From: Streptomyces sp. CB02058
GTDB taxonomy: Bacteria; Actinomycetota; Actinomycetes; Streptomycetales; Streptomycetaceae
Direction: 5' to 3'
Assembly: GCF_001905505.1 (NCBI RefSeq)
Contig: NZ_LIPG01000004.1
Coordinates: 372,001 to 436,000 of the forward strand
DNA: 64,000 nucleotides
This document shows positions 34,713 to 43,147 of the stretch, in pieces. Within the stretch, counting starts at the first letter, position 1; each line of letters opens with the position of its first letter. The notes below the pieces were generated by a model. The model saw only the letters and a list, made by a program, of their open reading frames with translations, did not search any database and was not told the DNA's origin. A program made the position numbers and the translations under genes.

Positions 34713-35585
34713 GTGGACACCACGGACGGGCTCTCGTCCCCCTCCCCCGCCGCGCGTCTGCCGCGGCTCGCCGGGGGTCTGGCCCTGTCCTGCCATCCGG
34801 GTCCGGTCACGGCGGTGACCGTGCTCGTCACCGCGCTGGCCGTCAGCTCCGGTCTCGGGGGCGGGCGTTGCGCGCTGGTCGCGTCGGCGGTGCTCGCGGG
34901 ACAGCTCTCGGTGGGCTGGTGCAACGACGCCTTCGACGCCCGCCGCGACGCCGAGGCCGCACGCCCGGGCAAGCCGGTGGCACAGGGCGCGGTGGGCGCC
35001 GGCACGGTCTGGGGCGCGGCGTTCACGGCCCTGGTCCTGTGCGCGGCGCTGTCGTTCGCGTGCGGCGCCGCCGCCGGGGCGGTGCACCTGGCCGGGGTCC
35101 TTGCGGCCTGGGCGTACAACCTGAGGCTGAAGGAGACGGTGCTGTCCTGGCTGCCGTACGCGATCGGCTTCGGCGGCCTGCCCTGTCTGGTCGCGCTGAG
35201 CCTGCCCGGCCGGCCCTGGCCCGCGTGGTGGGCGGTGACGGCGGGGGCGCTGCTGGGCGTCGCGGCCCATCTCGCCGATGTGCTGCCGGACATCGAGGCG
35301 GATCTGCGGGCGGGCATCCGCGGTCTGCCGCAGCGATGGGGCGAGGCGCGCACGCGGCGTCTGCTTCCGGTGCCCCTGGTGGCGGCGACCGCGGTGCTGG
35401 CACCGGTGCCCACGGGGGCGCCCGGGGGCTGGGGCCCCCTCGTCCTGTGCGCCCTGGTGGCGGTGACGGCGTACGCCGGTTCGCGGCGGATCGGGGCATG
35501 GCGCAAGGCGGCACTGGCGGGGACGGTGGCCGTGGCGGCGGTGGACGTGGCGCTGCTGCTGGCCAGGGGCGCGGCGATCGCGTGA
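34713..35585 (+). CDS. UbiA-family prenyltransferase-like membrane protein
   Basis: The 290-residue protein has eight to nine hydrophobic segments. Its first aspartate-rich motif is NDAFDARRDAEAARPGKPV (about residues 70-88), equivalent to NxxxDxxxD. The second is DVLPDIEADLRAGIRGLPQRWG (about 188-209), equivalent to DxxxD-type pyrophosphate binding. These mark UbiA prenyltransferases, which attach polyprenyl groups to aromatic or other acceptors. TACGAT at 34701-34706 lies 7 nt before GTG 34713, so the transcript may be leaderless. Its position opposite the srs-like operon suggests prenylation of a phenolic or quinone product, but this is inference. A perfect 14-bp hairpin follows. Confidence 0.8.
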   Translation: MDTTDGLSSPSPAARLPRLAGGLALSCHPGPVTAVTVLVTALAVSSGLGGGRCALVASAVLAGQLSVGWCNDAFDARRDAEAARPGKPVAQGAVGAGTVWGAAFTALVLCAALSFACGAAAGAVHLAGVLAAWAYNLRLKETVLSWLPYAIGFGGLPCLVALSLPGRPWPAWWAVTAGALLGVAAHLADVLPDIEADLRAGIRGLPQRWGEARTRRLLPVPLVAATAVLAPVPTGAPGGWGPLVLCALVAVTAYAGSRRIGAWRKAALAGTVAVAAVDVALLLARGAAIA

Positions 35586-35593
35586 CGCGTGAC

Positions 35594-35627
35594 GGCCCGT
35601 ACGGACGCCGTGCCGTCCGTACGGGCC
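35594..35627. terminator. Strong bidirectional hairpin terminator
   Basis: GGCCCGTACGGACG and its exact complement form a 14-bp stem with a 6-nt loop, between the convergent UbiA-like gene and the second ABC operon. Confidence 0.9.
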
Positions 35628-35641
35628 ATGGGGCCGGGTCC

Positions 35642-36556
35642 CTACTGGCCGGCGAGACCGGTGTGCGCGATACCCCGCACGATCTGCCGCTGGAAGAACG
35701 CGAAGACGATCAGGAGCGGTGTCCCCGCGATCACGAGCGAGGCCATGATCTGGGCGTACCGCACACCGAAGGTCGACTGGACGTTGACGAGGCCGACGGG
35801 CAGGGTCATGCCGCCCGGGTCGGTGGTCACGAGGAACGGCCAGAGGAAGTTGTTCCAGGTGGAGATGAAGGTGAAGATCGCCACGGCGGCGAGCACCGGC
35901 CGGGAGAGCGGAATCACGATCGTCCAGAACACCCGCCAGCGGCCCGCCCCGTCGACGAAGGCGGCCTCCTCCAGCTCCCGGGGCACGCCCTCGAAGAACT
36001 TGACCAGGATGAACACCATGGCGGGCACGGCGACCTGGGGCAGGATCACACCCCAGTAGGTGTCGACCAGGCCGAGCTGGACCATCTCGCGGAACAGGGG
36101 CGCGATGAGGACCTGCGGGGGCACCATGATGCCGGCGAGCACCAGGCCGTAGAGCAGCCGACGGCCCCGGAAGTCGGTGCGGGTGAAGCCGTAGGCGGCC
36201 ATCGCGCAGGTCACGACCGTCAGCAGGGTGGTCATGACGGAGATGTACGCCGAGTTCATCAGCCAGACGAGCAGGTCGCCGGACTCCCACACCTTGGAGT
36301 ACGCCTCGAAGGTGACGCGTGAACCGATCCAGGAGAGCGGGGTCTTCGCGGTGTCGCCCTCCGGCTTCAGGGAGGTGGCGACGGCCCAGGCGATCGGGAG
36401 GAGCCAGGCGGCCGTCAGCACCAGGGCGATGACGAGCAGGACGATCCTGCCGGGGGTCCACCGCGGCCGGCGGCCCCCTTCCGCGGCGGCCCCCCGGGGC
36501 CCCGCGGCTTCCTCGGCCCCGGTGCGGGGCGGGATGACGGTGACGGAACCGCTCAC
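35642..36556 (-). CDS. Carbohydrate ABC transporter permease (MalG type), second operon
   Basis: The 304-residue protein has a long charged N terminus, six membrane helices and the EAA loop ELEEAAFVDGAGRWRVFWTIVIPLSRP (about residues 199-225). The C terminus contains MASLVIAGTPLLIVFAFFQRQIVRGIAHTGLAG, typical of MalG/LacG permeases. It overlaps the MalF-type gene by ATGA. It is the last gene of a three-gene operon (38852 to 35642) that has no ATPase or enzyme gene. Confidence 0.92.
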   Translation of the reverse strand: MSGSVTVIPPRTGAEEAAGPRGAAAEGGRRPRWTPGRIVLLVIALVLTAAWLLPIAWAVATSLKPEGDTAKTPLSWIGSRVTFEAYSKVWESGDLLVWLMNSAYISVMTTLLTVVTCAMAAYGFTRTDFRGRRLLYGLVLAGIMVPPQVLIAPLFREMVQLGLVDTYWGVILPQVAVPAMVFILVKFFEGVPRELEEAAFVDGAGRWRVFWTIVIPLSRPVLAAVAIFTFISTWNNFLWPFLVTTDPGGMTLPVGLVNVQSTFGVRYAQIMASLVIAGTPLLIVFAFFQRQIVRGIAHTGLAGQ

Positions 36557-37515
36557 TTCGCGGCCTCCTCAGCTCGGCGCCGGGACAGCAGCGGCTGCAC
36601 CAGGGAGACGGTCAGGATCAGGGCGAAGAAGATGTAGGAGACGGCGGAGGCGTAGCCGATGCGGTAGCCCGTGAAGCCCTGCTGGTAGACGTACTGGAGG
36701 ATCGGCCGGGTGGACTCGTCGGGGCCGCCGCCGGTCATGATGTAGACCTGGTCGAAGATCTTCAGCGAGGCCAGCACCTGGAGGACGACGACCAGTCCGG
36801 TGGTGCGGCGCAGCATCGGCAGGGTGATGTGCAGGAGGCGCTTCCAGGCGCCCGCCCCGTCCAGTTCCGCGGCCTCGTACAGATGCGCCGGGATGGCCTG
36901 GAGCGCGGCGAGGTACAGCAGGAAGTTGAAACCGACGGTCCACCAGACGGTGGTGGCCACGATGCTGAGCATGGCGTAGCGCTCGTCGGTCAGCCAGCCG
37001 ATCTCCGGGGTGAGCCCGACGGAGGCGAGCAGCTGGTCGGCGAGGCCGAAGTCGGACGGCAGGATCATGTTCACGAACAGCAGGCAGACGACGCCGGACG
37101 GCAGCAGGAACGGGGCGAACCAGCTGAGCCGCCAGAGCCACTGGACGACGCGCAGCTGATGGGCGAGGAGCGCCAGGACGAGTCCGACGACGACGAGGGG
37201 GACGGTGGACAGCACCGTGAACCAGACGGTGTTCCAGAGCGACGACCACACCTCGGGGTCGCGCACCGCTTCGGCGTAGTTGTCGAGGCCGACGAACTCA
37301 CCGCCGGAGCCGGTGATGTTCTCGCTGGTCAGGCTCATGCCCAGGCCGGATATCAGCGGCCAGATCAGGAACATGGCGTAGACGAGGAAGAAGGGCGCGA
37401 TGAACACCAGGCCGTGTTCTGTCCACTTCCTGCGCACGGAGCGGGCCGGCCGCCCGGCCGTGCTCCCGGCGGGCTTCGACGCGGGTGCCGTCGCCGCCGC
37501 GGTGGTCGTGGTCAT
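36553..37515 (-). CDS. Sugar ABC transporter permease (MalF/LacF type), second operon
   Basis: The 320-residue permease starts at ATG 37515, overlapping the binding-protein stop. After a Thr/Ala-rich N terminus come six helices and the EAA loop EAAELDGAGAWKRLLHITLPMLRR (about residues 219-242). It ends with the YVYQQGFTGYRIGYASAVSYIFFALILTVSL segment of the LacF/AraP group. It forms the transport channel with the downstream MalG-type protein. The substrate is unknown. Confidence 0.92.
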   Translation of the reverse strand: MTTTTAAATAPASKPAGSTAGRPARSVRRKWTEHGLVFIAPFFLVYAMFLIWPLISGLGMSLTSENITGSGGEFVGLDNYAEAVRDPEVWSSLWNTVWFTVLSTVPLVVVGLVLALLAHQLRVVQWLWRLSWFAPFLLPSGVVCLLFVNMILPSDFGLADQLLASVGLTPEIGWLTDERYAMLSIVATTVWWTVGFNFLLYLAALQAIPAHLYEAAELDGAGAWKRLLHITLPMLRRTTGLVVVLQVLASLKIFDQVYIMTGGGPDESTRPILQYVYQQGFTGYRIGYASAVSYIFFALILTVSLVQPLLSRRRAEEAAK

Positions 37516-38852
37516 GACGCGGCTCCCGGAAGGGGGTTGCGGGTGTCGAGGAGGGTCCGCAGCCGGGCCTTGGCCTCGGTCAGGGCGTTGCGCGGGCTGC
37601 GGGAGCCGGTGAGCACCCCGGAGAACACGGCCCCGAGCTCGATCCACAGCCGGGAGGCCGAGCCGGCGAACCAGGCGGGCTCGTCCAGGGCGACGTCGTC
37701 GATCACGTCGCGGTATTCGGACTGCGGCTTGAGCGCGAGGTAGGCCGGGTCGTCGAGCACCGGCAGATAGGCGGGCACATGGCCGCCCTTGGCCCAGGCC
37801 ACGGAGTTGCTCAGCATCCAGGCGACGAGGATGTGGGCCGCCTCGTTGGTGGCTCCGCCGCGGTCCGCCTGGTGCGGCAGGACGAAGGCGTGGCAGTCGG
37901 CCTGGGTGGCCGCGCTGCCGAAGAGCGCGGGGATGCGGGTCATGGAGAACGGGAGCCCGGTGGTCTTGAAGGTGGTGATCTCCCATTCGCCGTTGAGGTG
38001 GAAGGCGGTCTTCCCGCCGTTGAAGACCCCGATGGACCCCGCGTAGTCGACGCGGCGCACCATCAGCCCCTCCTCGACGAGCCGGGCCAGGTATTCCAGC
38101 ACCTGGAGGGCCTTGGCGTCGTCGAGCGCGAGGCGCTTGCCGTCCTCGGAGAGCACCTTGCCGCCGGTCTGGGCGTAGAAGCTGGAGAAGAGCCGCCACG
38201 GGGTGATGCAGTCGGGGCCGAGCGTCTCGGTCACGAGCCCCGGCTGCCCGGTCACCTTCTTCGCGGCGCGCAGCGCGTCGGCGAACTCCTCGGCGCCGTT
38301 GATCGGCTTGAGCCGCCCGCCCGACAGCAGTCCGGCCTTCTCGCACACCTCGGTCTGGAAGTAGAGGACGAAGGGGTGGGTGTCCAGCGGTACGGCGTAC
38401 TGCTTGCCGCCCGCCTGGCCCCGGCGCCAGATGTCCGGCGGGAAGTCCTCCTCCTTCACCCCGTGCTCGGCCAGCAGATCGAGGTCGAACGGGTCGAGGA
38501 GCCTGCCCGGGGCGAAGCCCGCGAGCCGGGCGAGGTGCAGGGCGGCGAGCTCGGGGGCCCGGCCTCCGGCCCCGGCCATGCCGAGCTTGGTGTAGTACGG
38601 GGCGCCCCACTGCAGGGTCGAGGCCTCCAGGGCGATGTCCGGGTGCTCACCGCGGAAGTCGTCCAGCATGCCCTGCATGTTGACGCCGTCACCGCCGCCG
38701 AAGAGATGCCAGAACCGCAACAGGGTCTGTCCCGGACCTGCTGCGGTGGCGGGGGCGGCACAACCGGACAGGGAGCCCAGGGCTCCGGCGGCGGCCAGGG
38801 CGCCGGCACCGCCCGCGAGGGCTCGGCGCCGGCTGAGAAGGGGTGGTTGCAT
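37512..38852 (-). CDS. Extracellular solute-binding lipoprotein, Tat-type signal, second sugar operon
   Basis: The 446-residue precursor begins SRRRALAGGAGALAAAGALGSLSGC. This is a twin-arginine-like N region followed by lipobox LSGC (Cys about residue 31), so it is probably exported folded and lipidated. The mature part is a family-1 sugar-binding protein: LLRFWHLFGGGDGVNMQGMLDDFRGEHPDIAL near the N terminus, YAVPLDTHPFVLYFQ and GGKTAFHLNGEWEITTFK. The ribosome site is poor. A good promoter lies about 100 nt upstream. No catabolic enzyme accompanies the transporter, so the sugar cannot be inferred. Confidence 0.9.
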   Translation of the reverse strand: MQPPLLSRRRALAGGAGALAAAGALGSLSGCAAPATAAGPGQTLLRFWHLFGGGDGVNMQGMLDDFRGEHPDIALEASTLQWGAPYYTKLGMAGAGGRAPELAALHLARLAGFAPGRLLDPFDLDLLAEHGVKEEDFPPDIWRRGQAGGKQYAVPLDTHPFVLYFQTEVCEKAGLLSGGRLKPINGAEEFADALRAAKKVTGQPGLVTETLGPDCITPWRLFSSFYAQTGGKVLSEDGKRLALDDAKALQVLEYLARLVEEGLMVRRVDYAGSIGVFNGGKTAFHLNGEWEITTFKTTGLPFSMTRIPALFGSAATQADCHAFVLPHQADRGGATNEAAHILVAWMLSNSVAWAKGGHVPAYLPVLDDPAYLALKPQSEYRDVIDDVALDEPAWFAGSASRLWIELGAVFSGVLTGSRSPRNALTEAKARLRTLLDTRNPLPGAAS

Positions 38853-38947
38853 GGCGGCTCGTCTCGACTCGTCTCTGAGGTGCGGGGACGCGGCGAAGGA
38901 GGGCAGGATGTTCGAAATCTCGACGCCTGCCCGCTACTTCGGACGGG

Positions 38948-38976
38948 ACCGTAGGCCCGGTGCAACCCGGCGTCAA
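38948..38976 (-). promoter_or_regulatory. Promoter of second sugar ABC operon
   Basis: On the minus strand TTGACG (38976-38971) and TACGGT (38953-38948) are separated by exactly 17 bp, close to the Streptomyces housekeeping consensus. The start codon of the binding protein is about 95 nt downstream. Confidence 0.65.
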
Positions 38977-38994
38977 TGACTCGCGCTGAAATTG

Positions 38995-39007
38995 CGAACA
39001 ATGTTCG
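38995..39007. promoter_or_regulatory. Palindrome CGAACA-A-TGTTCG, likely operator
   Basis: A perfect palindrome with 6-bp arms lies 18 bp upstream of the -35 box. ATGTTCGA recurs downstream of the promoter at 38908-38915. Binding of a regulator to both sites, with looping, is possible; the regulator is not in the window. Confidence 0.5.
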
Positions 39008-39350
39008 ACACCACGAACAAGAACGCTTCCCCGCACCCCTACGCGCCCGGAATCGGGTCGGTCGGCGTGCCGTCGGCGGGGTACACGAGGAGGAATCGCG
39101 GAGCTGCCCGGGGAGAAATCGCGGGGATGCGCGCACATTTCTTACTGGGGGGTAGGCCCGCCCGGCATCCTTGCTATACCTTCCGTCTAACAAGCGGTAC
39201 GAGACGGCTGCCCGGCGGAAGGGGCGCCGGTCCTCCGCTCATGCTGCCGAAGCAACGGGCTTGCGACATAGGCCGGTTGACGAATCATCACCGCAACCAC
39301 GCATTGTGACAGCGCCAAGGAACACCGCTGACGAACCGAGGAGCCGCACC

Positions 39351-40265
39351 ATGGCAAGCAGCACCGTTCGACCGGATGCGCAGGACCGGCCGCCCGAGGA
39401 CGACCTCACCCGTCGTCTCCTCGAATCGGCCGCCGTGCTCGCCTACGACCCCGCCACCGAGGTCGACTGGGACACCCCGCTGGACAAGGACTTCCACGGT
39501 GCGAGCCCGGAGTGGAGCACTCTCTACGGCACGGCGTACTGGGCCGAGCTCACCGAGGAGCAGCGCAAGGAACTCACCCGCCAGGAAGCCGCGTCGGTGG
39601 CGAGCACCGGCATCTGGTTCGAGATGATCCTGCAGCAGATGGTGCTGCGCGACGTGTACGCGAAGGACCCGACGAGCGCGGACGTCCAGTGGGCGCTCAC
39701 CGAGATCGCCGAGGAGTGCCGGCACTCGATCATGTTCGCCCGGGGCGCGCAGAAGCTGGGCGCCCCGCCCTACCGCCCGCACCGGCTCGCGGTGGAGCTG
39801 GGGCGGGCGTTCAAGACGCTGGCGTTCGGCGAGGCGGCGTACGCGGCGATACTCGTCGCCGAGGAGGTCCTCGACGTCATGCAGCGCGACTGGATGCGGG
39901 ACGAGCGGGTCGTGCCCTTCGTCCGCACCATCAACAACATCCATGTCGTCGAGGAATCCCGGCACATGAAGTTCGCCCGCGCCGAGACGCGCAAGCACCT
40001 CAGCGGTGCCGGTCCCGTCCGGCGCAGGATCAACGCGCTGGTCATCGCGATCGCGTCGTACGTCATCGTCACGAGCATGGTGAACAAGGGCGTCTACGCC
40101 AACGCCGGGCTCGACGCGGAGCGTGCGATCGGCGAGGCCAAGGCCAATGAGCACCACAAGTCGATGATGCGCTCCAGCTGCTCGGGCCTCATGGACTTTC
40201 TGGCCTCGGCCCGGCTGCTGACCAAGCCCGCCCTGGTGTTCTACAAGCGCGCCCATCTGATCTGA
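39351..40265 (+). CDS. AurF-like diiron oxygenase
   Basis: The 304-residue protein has a ferritin-like four-helix diiron core: Glu91 (IWFEMILQQM), the ExxH pair Glu122/His125 (EECRHS), Glu171/Glu172 (LVAEEVLDVMQRD), His198 and a second ExxH, Glu202/His205 (EESRHMKFAR). This arrangement is that of the AurF p-aminobenzoate N-oxygenase family and its many uncharacterised actinobacterial relatives. GAGGAGCCGCACC precedes the ATG. The ferredoxin-reductase fusion gene begins 9 nt after the stop codon, so the two are co-transcribed and probably form an oxygenase plus its electron donor. The substrate is unknown; N-oxygenation, hydroxylation or lipid modification are all possible. Confidence 0.85.
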   Translation: MASSTVRPDAQDRPPEDDLTRRLLESAAVLAYDPATEVDWDTPLDKDFHGASPEWSTLYGTAYWAELTEEQRKELTRQEAASVASTGIWFEMILQQMVLRDVYAKDPTSADVQWALTEIAEECRHSIMFARGAQKLGAPPYRPHRLAVELGRAFKTLAFGEAAYAAILVAEEVLDVMQRDWMRDERVVPFVRTINNIHVVEESRHMKFARAETRKHLSGAGPVRRRINALVIAIASYVIVTSMVNKGVYANAGLDAERAIGEAKANEHHKSMMRSSCSGLMDFLASARLLTKPALVFYKRAHLI

Positions 40266-40274
40266 GCGGACGAC

Positions 40275-41921
40275 ATGACCTACGCCATCACCCAGACGTG
40301 CTGCAGCGACGCCACCTGTGTCTCGGTGTGCCCCGTCAACTGCATCCATCCGACTCCGGAGGAGCCGGACTTCGGCCGGACGGAGATGCTGTACATCGAC
40401 CCGAGGTCCTGCATCGACTGCGGTGCCTGCGCCGACGCCTGTCCGGTCGACGCCGTCCTCCCCCTGGACAGCCTGCCGGCCGCGCAGCAGGAGTACGGCC
40501 CGCTCAACGCCGCGTACTTCGAGGACCGGGAGGCCGCGCCGGCTCCCGCGGGGCCGAACTTCCACGTGTGGGGCGAGCCGTCCTTCGACCGCGAGCTCCC
40601 GGCGGACTTCGCGCCGCTGCGGGTCGCGGTGGTCGGCACCGGGCCCGCAGGGATGTACGCGGCCGAGGACCTGCTGCTGCACACCGCCGCCGAGGTCACG
40701 CTGATCGACCGGCTGCCGGTCGCGGGCGGGCTCATCCGCTACGGTGTGGCGCCCGACCACCTGTCGACGAAGAAGGCGGGTGACACCTTCGCCCGCTTCC
40801 ACACGCATCCGCGCGTGCGGATGCACCTGGGTCTGGAGGTGGGCCGCGAGATCGCGCCGGAGGAGATCGCCGCGCACCACGACGCGGTGATCTACGCGGT
40901 CGGCGCCCCGGCCGGACGGCGGCTCGGGATACCCGGTGAGGACCTCGCCGGCAGCATCTGCGCGACGACGTTCGTCTCCTGGTACAACGCCCATCCCGAT
41001 GTCGCTCCGGACGCGGTGGACCTGTCCGCGGAGCGGGCCGTCGTGGTCGGCAACGGCAATGTGGCACTGGACGCGGCCCGCATCCTCGTCTCGGACCCCG
41101 GGGCGCTGGCCGCCGGGGACATCGCGGACCACGCGCTGGACGCCCTGCGCGACGGCGCGGTGCGCGAGGTGGTGCTGCTGGGCCGGCGGGGGCCCGGGGA
41201 CGCGGCGTACACCCGGTCCGAACTGCTCGCGCTCACGCATCTGCCCGGCGTCGAGCTGGTCGTCGACGACCACGACCCGAGGACCGGTGCGGCGATCGAC
41301 GCCGCGGCGCCGGGCGACAGGGCCGCGCTGCTGAAGGGGGTCACCCGCGAGGAGGTCGACTGGTCGGTTCCGCCTCCGGCGGGACGCCGCATCGTGTTCC
41401 GCTTCCACTCCTCGCCCGAGGAGGCGCTCGGCGACGGCACCGTCCGCGCGGTCCGGGTCACCGGCGGCGCCGGAGACCGGGAGATCCCGGCCGGGCTGCT
41501 GCTGCGGGCCGTCGGCCAGCGCGGGGTGGCGGTCGCCGGGCTGCCGTTCGACGAGGCGACGGGCACCGTCCCGCACGAGGGCGGCCGTGTGAAGGACCGT
41601 CCCGGCACCTATGTCGTGGGCTGGATCAAGCGCGGTCCCTCCGGCGGCATCGGGGCCAACCGGACCTGCGCGGCCGAGACCGTCGGCACGCTGCTGGCGG
41701 ATGCCGTGGGCGGCGCGCTGCCGTCGGCCGAGCACGGGGCGAAGGCGTTCCAGCGGCTCGTACGGCGCCGCAACCGGCGGATCGTGGACGCCCGCGGTCT
41801 GGCGCGGATCGAGCGGGCCGAACTCGCGCTGGGGCTGAAGCAAGGACGGCCCCGGGTCAAGCTGGCGACGGTTCCGGAGCTGGTGGCGGCGGCGAGGGGC
41901 GGCCGCCGGATACCGGGCTGA
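40275..41921 (+). CDS. Ferredoxin-fused ferredoxin-NADP reductase (FprB-like)
   Basis: The 548-residue protein has an N-terminal 7Fe-type ferredoxin domain with cysteines at 9/10, 15, 19 and 23 (CCSDATCVSVCPVNC) and 46, 49, 52 and 56 (CIDCGACADACPVDA). It is fused to an adrenodoxin-reductase-like flavoprotein. The FAD motif is VAVVGTGPAGMYAAEDLLL (about residues 117-135), and AERAVVVGNGNVALDAARIL (about 253-272) is the NADP site. WIKRGPSGGIGANRTCAAET completes the family signature. It resembles mycobacterial FprB. It would take electrons from NADPH and pass them through its own iron-sulfur clusters, most likely to the diiron oxygenase encoded 9 nt upstream. Two hairpins follow the stop codon. 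Confidence 0.9.
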   Translation: MTYAITQTCCSDATCVSVCPVNCIHPTPEEPDFGRTEMLYIDPRSCIDCGACADACPVDAVLPLDSLPAAQQEYGPLNAAYFEDREAAPAPAGPNFHVWGEPSFDRELPADFAPLRVAVVGTGPAGMYAAEDLLLHTAAEVTLIDRLPVAGGLIRYGVAPDHLSTKKAGDTFARFHTHPRVRMHLGLEVGREIAPEEIAAHHDAVIYAVGAPAGRRLGIPGEDLAGSICATTFVSWYNAHPDVAPDAVDLSAERAVVVGNGNVALDAARILVSDPGALAAGDIADHALDALRDGAVREVVLLGRRGPGDAAYTRSELLALTHLPGVELVVDDHDPRTGAAIDAAAPGDRAALLKGVTREEVDWSVPPPAGRRIVFRFHSSPEEALGDGTVRAVRVTGGAGDREIPAGLLLRAVGQRGVAVAGLPFDEATGTVPHEGGRVKDRPGTYVVGWIKRGPSGGIGANRTCAAETVGTLLADAVGGALPSAEHGAKAFQRLVRRRNRRIVDARGLARIERAELALGLKQGRPRVKLATVPELVAAARGGRRIPG

Positions 41922-41965
41922 CCGGGCGAGAGGCCCGGCGAGGACGAGAGGGACGCCGACGCGGT

Positions 41966-41994
41966 GCTGCCGCCGCTCACGAAGTGGCGGCAGC
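41966..41994 (+). terminator. Hairpin after ferredoxin-reductase gene
   Basis: GCTGCCGCC and its complement GGCGGCAGC form a 9-bp stem with an 11-nt loop, starting 44 nt past the stop codon. Confidence 0.65.
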
Positions 41995-42064
41995 GGGGTG
42001 GCTCAGGGGTGCCAGTACGGGACGTACGGGCCCGTCCATGGGCCGCGCACCTCGTCCGCCGGGT

Positions 42065-42110
42065 GTGACGGGAAGAGGGCCGGGGATCTCACCGGCCCTC
42101 TTCCCGTCAC
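42065..42110. terminator. Very strong 19-bp bidirectional hairpin terminator
   Basis: A perfect 19-bp stem (GTGACGGGAAGAGGGCCGG and its complement) with an 8-nt loop lies 19 nt from the Rieske oxygenase stop codon. It ends the 10-kb minus-strand operon and backs up termination of the plus-strand diiron pair. Confidence 0.93.
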
Positions 42111-42128
42111 CGGGCGGGGGTGAGCCGC

Positions 42129-43145
42129 TCAGGCTCCCGCCTTCGACTGGGCCTCGGCCGCCGCGCGGTAGAGGCGGCGCAGCCGTACCACGCCGAGGTC
42201 GTGCTGGTAGAGGTTCTCCCGCTGGTCGGCGTCGGCCGGCATGGACTCCAGCATGACGCGGTCCTGCTCCAGGACGTCCCAGTGGCGCTGCTCGATCAGC
42301 GTCCGGTAGAGGAAGCGCCAGGAGGCGCGCTGCCAGTCCTGGACACGGCGGTAGCGCCAGAAGAAGACACCGCTGCGCTCCTCGTCCACCGGGCAGACCA
42401 TCCCGACGATGCCGAACGCGCCGCCGGGCCCCGCGGACGGCGGGTACGGGATGGAGAGGTCGACCCAGTCCACCCCGGTGCGGCAGAGCTCCACCCAGTC
42501 GAAGTTCACACCGCGCTGGTCGGTCTTCTCGAAGAAGTAGCCGCGGGCGGTCTCCCGGATGCGGAACTTGGCCGTGGTGTCGCCGTCGAACATCGTGTGC
42601 GAGTCATGGTGCAGGAACGCGCCGTGCATCGGGTCGAGCAGGTTCTCGACGGCGTACCGCCAGGGCGCGTTCCACTCCGCGTAGCACAGGATGGCGTCCA
42701 CGTCCGGGTCGGTGAGCGGCTCCGGCAGGGTCAGCTCGGCCGGCTCGGGGTGCTCCTCGTCGCCGAAGTAGGCGAGGATCGCGCCCGAGACCTCGCGCAC
42801 GGGCAGCGAGGTCACCAGCCGCTTGCCCTCCAGGCTGCAGCCGGGCAGCCCGGGGACGGAGGAGACCGTGCCGTCGGTCTCGACCTCGACTCCGTGGTAC
42901 CAGCAGGCGACCCGGTCGCCGAGGTGTTTGCCGAGCGACAGCGGGGCGCCGCGGTGCGGGCAGCGGTCGGCGAGCATGGACAGCGTGCCGTCGGATTTGC
43001 GGAACAGCAGCCACTGCTCGCCGAGCGCGGTCACCTTGCGCATCGCGCCCGGGGCGACGAAGTCCGAGGGGACGACGGGGTGCCACTGGTTGCGCAGACC
43101 GGTGGCGTAGATGTGTTCCGCGGTGGCGGAGGACGTCAGCGTCAT
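42129..43145 (-). CDS. Rieske non-heme iron oxygenase, VanA-like catalytic subunit
   Basis: The 338-residue protein has a Rieske [2Fe-2S] domain with Cys62, His64, Cys81 and His84 (RCPHRGAPLS and CWYHG). Its mononuclear-iron site is ENLLDPMHGAFLHH, giving Asp171, His174 and His179. Length and arrangement resemble single-component oxygenases such as vanillate O-demethylase rather than two-subunit benzene dioxygenases. The electron donor is the PDR-type reductase encoded two genes upstream. It is the last gene of the long aromatic operon. ATG 43145 has GGAG upstream and lies 2 nt past the preceding stop codon. O-demethylation or ring hydroxylation is expected; the substrate is unknown. Confidence 0.88.
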   Translation of the reverse strand: MTLTSSATAEHIYATGLRNQWHPVVPSDFVAPGAMRKVTALGEQWLLFRKSDGTLSMLADRCPHRGAPLSLGKHLGDRVACWYHGVEVETDGTVSSVPGLPGCSLEGKRLVTSLPVREVSGAILAYFGDEEHPEPAELTLPEPLTDPDVDAILCYAEWNAPWRYAVENLLDPMHGAFLHHDSHTMFDGDTTAKFRIRETARGYFFEKTDQRGVNFDWVELCRTGVDWVDLSIPYPPSAGPGGAFGIVGMVCPVDEERSGVFFWRYRRVQDWQRASWRFLYRTLIEQRHWDVLEQDRVMLESMPADADQRENLYQHDLGVVRLRRLYRAAAEAQSKAGA

Positions 43146-43147
43146 GG

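Larger units (their letters stand above)
38853..39350. other. Divergent control region between ABC operon and diiron oxygenase
   Basis: This 498-bp region holds the minus-strand promoter (38948-38976), a palindrome (38995-39007) and a related ATGTTCGA half-site at 38908-38915. For the plus-strand diiron oxygenase, TATACC at 39175 is a possible -10 with no good -35. I see no gene. Confidence 0.6.
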
